Origin: an uncultured Prevotella sp.
GTDB taxonomy: Bacteria > Bacteroidota > Bacteroidia > Bacteroidales > Bacteroidaceae
Length of the DNA: 10,575 bases
NCBI GenBank assembly: GCA_947095945.1
Contig: CAMUQM010000055.1
Coordinates: 1-10,575 of the forward strand
Direction of reading: 5' to 3'
The position numbers and the translations under genes are program-made. Positions 7,341 to 10,575 of this stretch are shown here, one piece after another. The notes under the pieces are model-generated. The model had not been told where the DNA came from. It worked only from the letters and a program-made list of their open reading frames with translations, and did not search any database. The number at the start of each line of letters is the position of its first letter. The first letter of the stretch is position 1.

Positions 7341-7666
7341 GATTCGTAAGTTTTGATACTGGGATGAAACGTTGTGTAAAAGGACTTAGTCTCGTGTTGT
7401 TTGATGTCAAATCTTTATATGAATGACTTTATCTTCATAATACTCAACAGCTACATCGTCAGTAGGGTTATTACTAAGTGGACTTTATGTTGTTTAAAAA
7501 TTGTTGAGCCTTTACATCTGTTTTTCATCGTATATATTTAGAATCGTTTGATAGTTTAGGTGATACTCTGAACAAGAAGGGATGAGGCTCTTTGAATAGT
7601 ATGTGTTCTTAGTTGGTTTGAGTCAATTGGTAGTTATATAGAAGCGTAGTAATACTTTCTAACGTA
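7341..7666. other. Intergenic region between patatin and glycosyltransferase genes
   Basis: About 330 bp with no coding region or RNA gene I can support. It must contain the patatin promoter, but no -7 box matching the consensus on the minus strand was found with a partner at normal spacing. A small inverted TATGAA/TTCATA pair lies near 7419-7440. Composition is AT-rich, like the other gaps. Confidence 0.5.
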
Positions 7667-7698
7667 AACAACCATACTCCTAAGGAGTTATGGCTGTT
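7667..7698 (-). terminator. Terminator hairpin after the glycosyltransferase gene
   Basis: The arms 7667-7680 and 7684-7698 pair through CTCC/GGAG, CATA/TATG and AACA/TGTT, with one mismatch and one bulge around a TAA loop. It lies 42 nt past the glycosyltransferase stop in the direction of transcription. On the minus strand the 3' arm ends in GGTTGTTT, giving a short U-rich end. Confidence 0.55.
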
Positions 7699-7739
7699 GG
7701 TGTATTTCTAAATAGTTTGTCTTTTTCTTGTAGAAGTTT

Positions 7740-8486
7740 TTATTTTGGCATCTTTGGATATTTTCTGAACCATCCGTCCATTCGGAGTCGCATGACACCG
7801 AAGAAGGCTTCGGAGAAGATACCACCACTCATCTTACTGGTTCCCTCACGGCGATTGACGAAGATAACTGGTACTTCCTTGATTTTGAAACCAATCTTGA
7901 AGGAGGTGTACTTCATTTCAATCTGGAAGGCATAACCTTTGAAGCGAACCAAGTCTAATGGGATTGTCTCAAGGACACGACGACGATAACATACAAAGCC
8001 TGCAGTAGTGTCATGAACATGGAAACCTGTTACGGCACGAACATATTTGCTGGCAAAGTAACTCATCAGTACACGTCCGATTGGCCAATTGACAACGTTT
8101 ACGCCACTAACATAGCGTGAACCAACGGCAACATCGTAGCCTTCATCGTGGGTAGCTGCATAGAGACGAGGAAGATCATTAGGGTCATGACTAAAGTCTG
8201 CATCCATCTCGAAGATGTAGTCGTAGCCATGTTCCAATGCCCACTTGAAGCCAGTTATATAGGCTGTACCTAATCCTAACTTACCTGAACGCTCAATGAT
8301 AAAGAGACGGTCTGCAAACTCTGTCTTTATCAGATTATGTACGATTTGAGCTGTCCCGTCAGGACTGCCATCGTCAATTACCAGAATATGAAAAAACTTC
8401 TCCAATTGGAATACCGCTCGGATAATCTTCTCTATATTCTCCTTTTCGTTGTATGTCGGTATGATTACAATGCTATCGCTTGTCAT
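7740..8486 (-). CDS. DPM1-like glycosyltransferase family 2 (polyprenol-phosphate sugar synthase)
   Basis: Predicted to transfer a sugar, probably mannose, from a nucleotide sugar to polyprenyl phosphate on the cytoplasmic face of the inner membrane, supplying lipid-linked sugar for envelope glycans or protein glycosylation. The 248 residues form one GT-A domain: N-terminal VIIPTYNEKENI (7-18), the nucleotide-binding DDGSPDGT (38-45), and EMDADFSHDP (93-102) containing the metal-binding DxD-type motif. The GFVCYRR and VPVIFVNRREGTSKM blocks of the DPM1 group follow. No C-terminal membrane domain is present, so it resembles soluble DPM1-type synthases, not the anchored GtrB/ArnC type. Mannose as donor sugar is inferred by similarity; glucose is possible. 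The ATG is supported by a consensus promoter directly upstream, which leaves a very short leader. Confidence 0.9.
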   Translation of the reverse strand: MTSDSIVIIPTYNEKENIEKIIRAVFQLEKFFHILVIDDGSPDGTAQIVHNLIKTEFADRLFIIERSGKLGLGTAYITGFKWALEHGYDYIFEMDADFSHDPNDLPRLYAATHDEGYDVAVGSRYVSGVNVVNWPIGRVLMSYFASKYVRAVTGFHVHDTTAGFVCYRRRVLETIPLDLVRFKGYAFQIEMKYTSFKIGFKIKEVPVIFVNRREGTSKMSGGIFSEAFFGVMRLRMDGWFRKYPKMPK

Positions 8487-8502
8487 AGATTTTTGTTTTT
8501 TG

Positions 8503-8533
8503 CAAAAGTAGTATATTTACCTGAAAGTAACAA
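8503..8533 (-). promoter_or_regulatory. Bacteroidetes-type promoter for the glycosyltransferase
   Basis: On the minus strand TACTTTTG (8510-8503) is a perfect -7 element and TTG (8533-8531) lies 20 bp upstream as -33. The predicted start near 8496 leaves a leader of about 10 nt. The promoter fills the 69-bp gap after the zeta-like gene. A CCTGA/TCAGG inverted pair (8520-8524, 8539-8543) flanks the -33 box and might be an operator. Confidence 0.7.
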
Positions 8534-8555
8534 AAATATCAGGCAGTTTCAACAT

Positions 8556-9167
8556 TTAAATGTTTCCTTGATAGTAAATTGTTTCTGCCCATTCGGGTAT
8601 CTCGCAAGTGTATTGCTTTATTACCTCTCCTTTAGACATACGGAAAAGTAATTTAGCATCCTCATTATTGATAGAATTGTCGTAAACGTATGTTCTGTCA
8701 GCAATTTTTGATGCAATAGCACAATTTATAATTGAACGATTGTATCGTGATATAATTTTGGTAATGGGAACATCGTGTCCACCTTCCAAAACTCGTTTAG
8801 CTATTCTTGAAGCATTAATTGTAGGAGAAGCTGTTGAAACAAAGAATAAGCGTATAAAAAAACCAGCATCTTTTGCTCGTTTTATGTAATCTATCTTAGA
8901 TTCAACTGATAAAACGGTTTCAAATATAATGCTTTGTTTCTTCTCTAAACACTCTTCTCTTAAGCGTTCAGAATAATCAACAGCCTTCATAATAGCCTCA
9001 TGAGAATTCCAATCGCCAAATTTCTCTTGTGCTATAATATCTGGATTAATGTATATAGCATTCTCCATCCATTCATGATGTAGAATTCGAGAGGTAATAG
9101 TCGTCTTACCAGACCCATTAGGTCCAGCAATAACTATAAGAACTGGGCGATGATTTGCATTTATCAT
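8556..9167 (-). CDS. Zeta-toxin-like P-loop kinase
   Basis: Member of the zeta-like / predicted ABC-type ATPase group (COG4185-like). True zeta toxins phosphorylate UDP-N-acetylglucosamine and block wall synthesis; whether this one does so is unknown. The 203 residues show Walker A GPNGSGKTT (15-23), YINPD (39-43) where zeta proteins carry a substrate-site aspartate, IIFETVLS (80-87), and RVLEGGHDVPITKIISRYNRS with arginines typical of the family (from 125). No transmembrane segment or helicase/ABC signature is seen. Its ATG overlaps the stop of the upstream small gene by four bases (ATGA), so the pair is probably translationally coupled. Composition appears more AT-rich than mfd or the dipeptidase, compatible with horizontal acquisition. 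A chaperone or housekeeping kinase role remains possible. Confidence 0.85.
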   Translation of the reverse strand: MINANHRPVLIVIAGPNGSGKTTITSRILHHEWMENAIYINPDIIAQEKFGDWNSHEAIMKAVDYSERLREECLEKKQSIIFETVLSVESKIDYIKRAKDAGFFIRLFFVSTASPTINASRIAKRVLEGGHDVPITKIISRYNRSIINCAIASKIADRTYVYDNSINNEDAKLLFRMSKGEVIKQYTCEIPEWAETIYYQGNI

Positions 9168-9379
9168 AGAGAAGTCATTGGGTTGGAAATATTTTTATTA
9201 TTCCATTCCTTTAATCTTTTGGCAGCTTCTTTACGAAGTTGAGAGAATAGTTGTTGGTGAGCTTTCTCGTCTCTTTTCTTAGCTATTGCAGCAGCCTCAC
9301 GCATAAGTTGTGAAAGGACCTCGTCAGAAGGCTCTTCAGCGCCCGTTAGTTTATATGTATCAATCGTTTGTTTACTCAT
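9164..9379 (-). CDS. Small charged helical protein, putative partner (antitoxin) of the zeta-like kinase
   Basis: A 71-residue cytoplasmic protein with no family I can name. The first part (MSKQTIDTYKLTGAEEP) is polar; from about residue 17 it is Ala/Lys/Glu/Arg-rich and likely one or two long helices (EAAAIAKKRDEK, RKEAAKRLKEW). An upstream in-frame TTG at 9406 would add 9 residues, but it lies inside the -7 element, so the ATG at 9379-9377 is the better start. It lies directly upstream of the zeta-like gene with a 4-nt overlap. Position, size and charge suggest an antitoxin, by analogy with epsilon-zeta pairs, though it is not recognisably an epsilon protein. Function is inferred from context only. 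Confidence 0.75.
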   Translation of the reverse strand: MSKQTIDTYKLTGAEEPSDEVLSQLMREAAAIAKKRDEKAHQQLFSQLRKEAAKRLKEWNNKNISNPMTSL

Positions 9380-9403
9380 AATGATTCTTTTATACTGATA
9401 GGA

Positions 9404-9434
9404 CAAATGTAGTATAAAAATATGATACTAACAA
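9404..9434 (-). promoter_or_regulatory. Bacteroidetes-type promoter for the small protein/zeta-like pair
   Basis: On the minus strand TACATTTG (9411-9404) matches the -7 consensus and TTG (9434-9432) lies 20 bp upstream. Transcription would begin near 9397, 18 nt before the ATG at 9379. The -33 box is only 15 bp beyond the plsC stop at 9449, and no terminator hairpin separates them, so readthrough from plsC is also possible. Confidence 0.7.
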
Positions 9435-9448
9435 GTTTTTATCGATTT

Positions 9449-10261
9449 TTATTGGTCTGGGTTCTCTACGTAGCCTTGGTATTCGGGAGTAAGACCATCC
9501 ATGACAGAAGTGTATGCTTCATTCATGGTTTTCTTCTCATACTCTGTACCTTTCCCGTTAGGGAAGATAGGTTGGTGAATGGTGAGACGGAGTCGGTGCC
9601 ATTGAGGGAAATGCCAATCCTTAGTGCGTGGCATGACATCGAAAGAACCATTGATGGTCAGTGGACAAACTGGCAATTGAAGTTCGTCTGCCAGCATGAA
9701 AGCTCCACGACGGAACTTACCCATATGCCCTGTAAAGCTACGCGCACCTTCGGGAAAGACGACAACCGACATACCTCCACGAAGTGTCTCACGTGCTGTG
9801 TCGTAAGTCTTTTTAATTTTACTTGCACCGCTCTTATCAACAAAGATGTGGTGAGCTTTCTCACATGCAAGTCCTACCAATGGAATCTTTCGAATACCCT
9901 TTTTCATCATCCATTTGAAGTTGCGACCGAGGAAACCGTAGATAAGGAAGATGTCGAAGGCTCCTTGGTGGTTGCTGACAAAGACGTAGCTCTGCTTGGG
10001 GTCAAGATGTTCACGTCCTTCAATCTTTACAGGGAGGAACAGCATTCGGATAGTAAACCATGACCAGCATTTACCAGGATAATAACCCCAGAAATGTCCA
10101 TTGCCCAATTGGCTGCCTATGGTTGTTGTTAAGGCTGTAAGTATTGAGGCAATGACAAAGAGAGGTACGAAGATGAATAATGTATAAAGTTTATACAGAA
10201 TATTTATAATCAGCATGACTAATGAACGTTGCTCTTTTTGTTGAGATGTAGTATTGCTCAT
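9449..10261 (-). CDS. plsC: 1-acyl-sn-glycerol-3-phosphate acyltransferase (PlsC type)
   Basis: Predicted to acylate lysophosphatidic acid to phosphatidic acid at the inner membrane, the second acylation of glycerophospholipid synthesis. The 270 residues begin with a hydrophobic segment at about 14-49 that should anchor the protein. The acyltransferase motif NHQGAFD gives the catalytic H98 and D103 (HX4D). VVFPEGARS (167-175) is the substrate-phosphate-binding EGTR motif with Ala for Thr. PLVG at 127-130 and LPVCPLTINGS later fit the remaining conserved blocks. Length is typical. Some LPLATs of this shape act on other lipids, such as ornithine lipids, so exact substrate is not certain. The ATG follows the metallophosphoesterase stop by 18 nt, implying one operon; no promoter is seen between them. 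Confidence 0.9.
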   Translation of the reverse strand: MSNTTSQQKEQRSLVMLIINILYKLYTLFIFVPLFVIASILTALTTTIGSQLGNGHFWGYYPGKCWSWFTIRMLFLPVKIEGREHLDPKQSYVFVSNHQGAFDIFLIYGFLGRNFKWMMKKGIRKIPLVGLACEKAHHIFVDKSGASKIKKTYDTARETLRGGMSVVVFPEGARSFTGHMGKFRRGAFMLADELQLPVCPLTINGSFDVMPRTKDWHFPQWHRLRLTIHQPIFPNGKGTEYEKKTMNEAYTSVMDGLTPEYQGYVENPDQ

Positions 10262-10279
10262 AGATGTAATCTTTTTATT

Positions 10280-10575
10280 CTATTTCTTTGTATGTAGTGT
10301 TATCAATGTTATTTCATTTGGCATATTAAGACGGAATGGGACAAGTCCTCCTAATCCTGCTGTGACATAAAGATAACGTCCGTTCTTTTCATAAAGCCCG
10401 TAGTCTTCTTTCTGTCTTATACTGGTTGGACGCCATCCGAAAAGTTGCATCTGCCCTCCGTGTGTATGCCCACTGAGTGTCAGCTGTGCTGTTGTCTTTG
10501 GGAGTATTGAACGTTCCCATGCTGAAGGGTCATGCTGTAACATAATCACAAATGCATTAGGAGCAATGCCTTTGG
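10280..10575 (-). CDS. Calcineurin-like metallophosphoesterase, C-terminal part, cut by the right edge
   Basis: The reading frame is open to the window edge, so about 98 C-terminal residues are visible and the N-terminus lies outside. Two metal-binding blocks of the family are present: LQHDPSAW (histidine codon 10534-10532) and SGHTHGGQM (first histidine codon 10468-10466). They are followed by YVTAGLGGLVPFRLNMPNEITLITL, typical of the YkuE/YaeI-like group. Members hydrolyse phosphoester or pyrophosphate bonds; some act on UDP-diacylglucosamine in lipid A synthesis, and linkage to plsC would suit a lipid role, but the substrate cannot be assigned from this fragment. A GTG at 10549 is an internal valine codon, not the start. 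Stop TAG at 10282-10280. Confidence 0.88.
   Translation of the reverse strand, partial: KGIAPNAFVIMLQHDPSAWERSILPKTTAQLTLSGHTHGGQMQLFGWRPTSIRQKEDYGLYEKNGRYLYVTAGLGGLVPFRLNMPNEITLITLHTKK

Noticed and set aside
7740..7935. Plus-strand frame overlapping the glycosyltransferase 3' end (from 7690)
   Set aside because: It starts inside the terminator hairpin, is antisense to conserved DPM1 blocks and has no family features.
8556..9167. ABC transporter ATPase
   Set aside because: A Walker A is present but there is no ABC signature (LSGGQ) or Walker B of that type; the INPD, FETVLS and GGHDVP motifs point to the zeta-like kinase group.
8556..9411. Insertion sequence or integron around the zeta-like module
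   Set aside because: No transposase, terminal inverted repeats or target duplication could be seen at either edge.
9422..10063. 213-codon open frame on the plus strand
   Set aside because: It is antisense to plsC, whose HX4D and EGAR motifs are clear; the translated product is Cys/His/Thr-scattered with no recognisable domain.

Overview
This window looks like chromosome from a Bacteroidetes bacterium, most likely Prevotella or a close relative. The reasons are a partial tmRNA whose tag reads GENNYALAA, four or five promoters of the Bacteroidetes type (-33 TTG and -7 TAnnTTTG, 20-21 bp apart), the near absence of Shine-Dalgarno sequences before start codons, and the character of the proteins. 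The genus is inferred from recalled similarity, not from a search.

Left part (1-5794). The 5' half of the tmRNA gene ssrA lies on the minus strand and runs off the left edge exactly at the tag stop codon. A back-to-back promoter pair (219-249 for ssrA, 286-317 for mfd) separates it from mfd on the plus strand. Mfd is a complete transcription-repair coupling factor. A 565-bp intergenic stretch follows. It holds weak hairpins and five 22-bp palindromic units in tandem, centred on TCATGA-like cores. Next comes a well-placed promoter and a complete M20-family dipeptidase. tmRNA and Mfd both deal with stalled machinery (ribosomes and RNA polymerase), but their adjacency here is probably coincidental.

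Middle (5795-8486). The gap between the convergent dipeptidase and patatin genes is packed with three successive stem-loops; the last is a strong bidirectional terminator candidate. The minus-strand patatin-like phospholipase carries two predicted membrane helices inserted soon after its nucleophile serine. After a gap of about 400 bp with little recognisable content comes a soluble DPM1-like family 2 glycosyltransferase with its own promoter.

Right part (8556-10575). A two-gene unit encodes a 71-residue charged helical protein and a zeta-toxin-like P-loop kinase. The two genes overlap by ATGA and are driven by their own promoter, so they resemble a toxin-antitoxin-like module inserted between housekeeping genes. 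Upstream on the same strand, a PlsC-type acyltransferase sits 18 nt after a metallophosphoesterase gene that is cut by the right edge; these two probably form an operon.

Most of the window is ordinary housekeeping sequence. The items most worth a second look are the phased 22-bp palindromic array, the zeta-like two-gene module, the patatin with membrane insertion, and the nested hairpins downstream of the dipeptidase.
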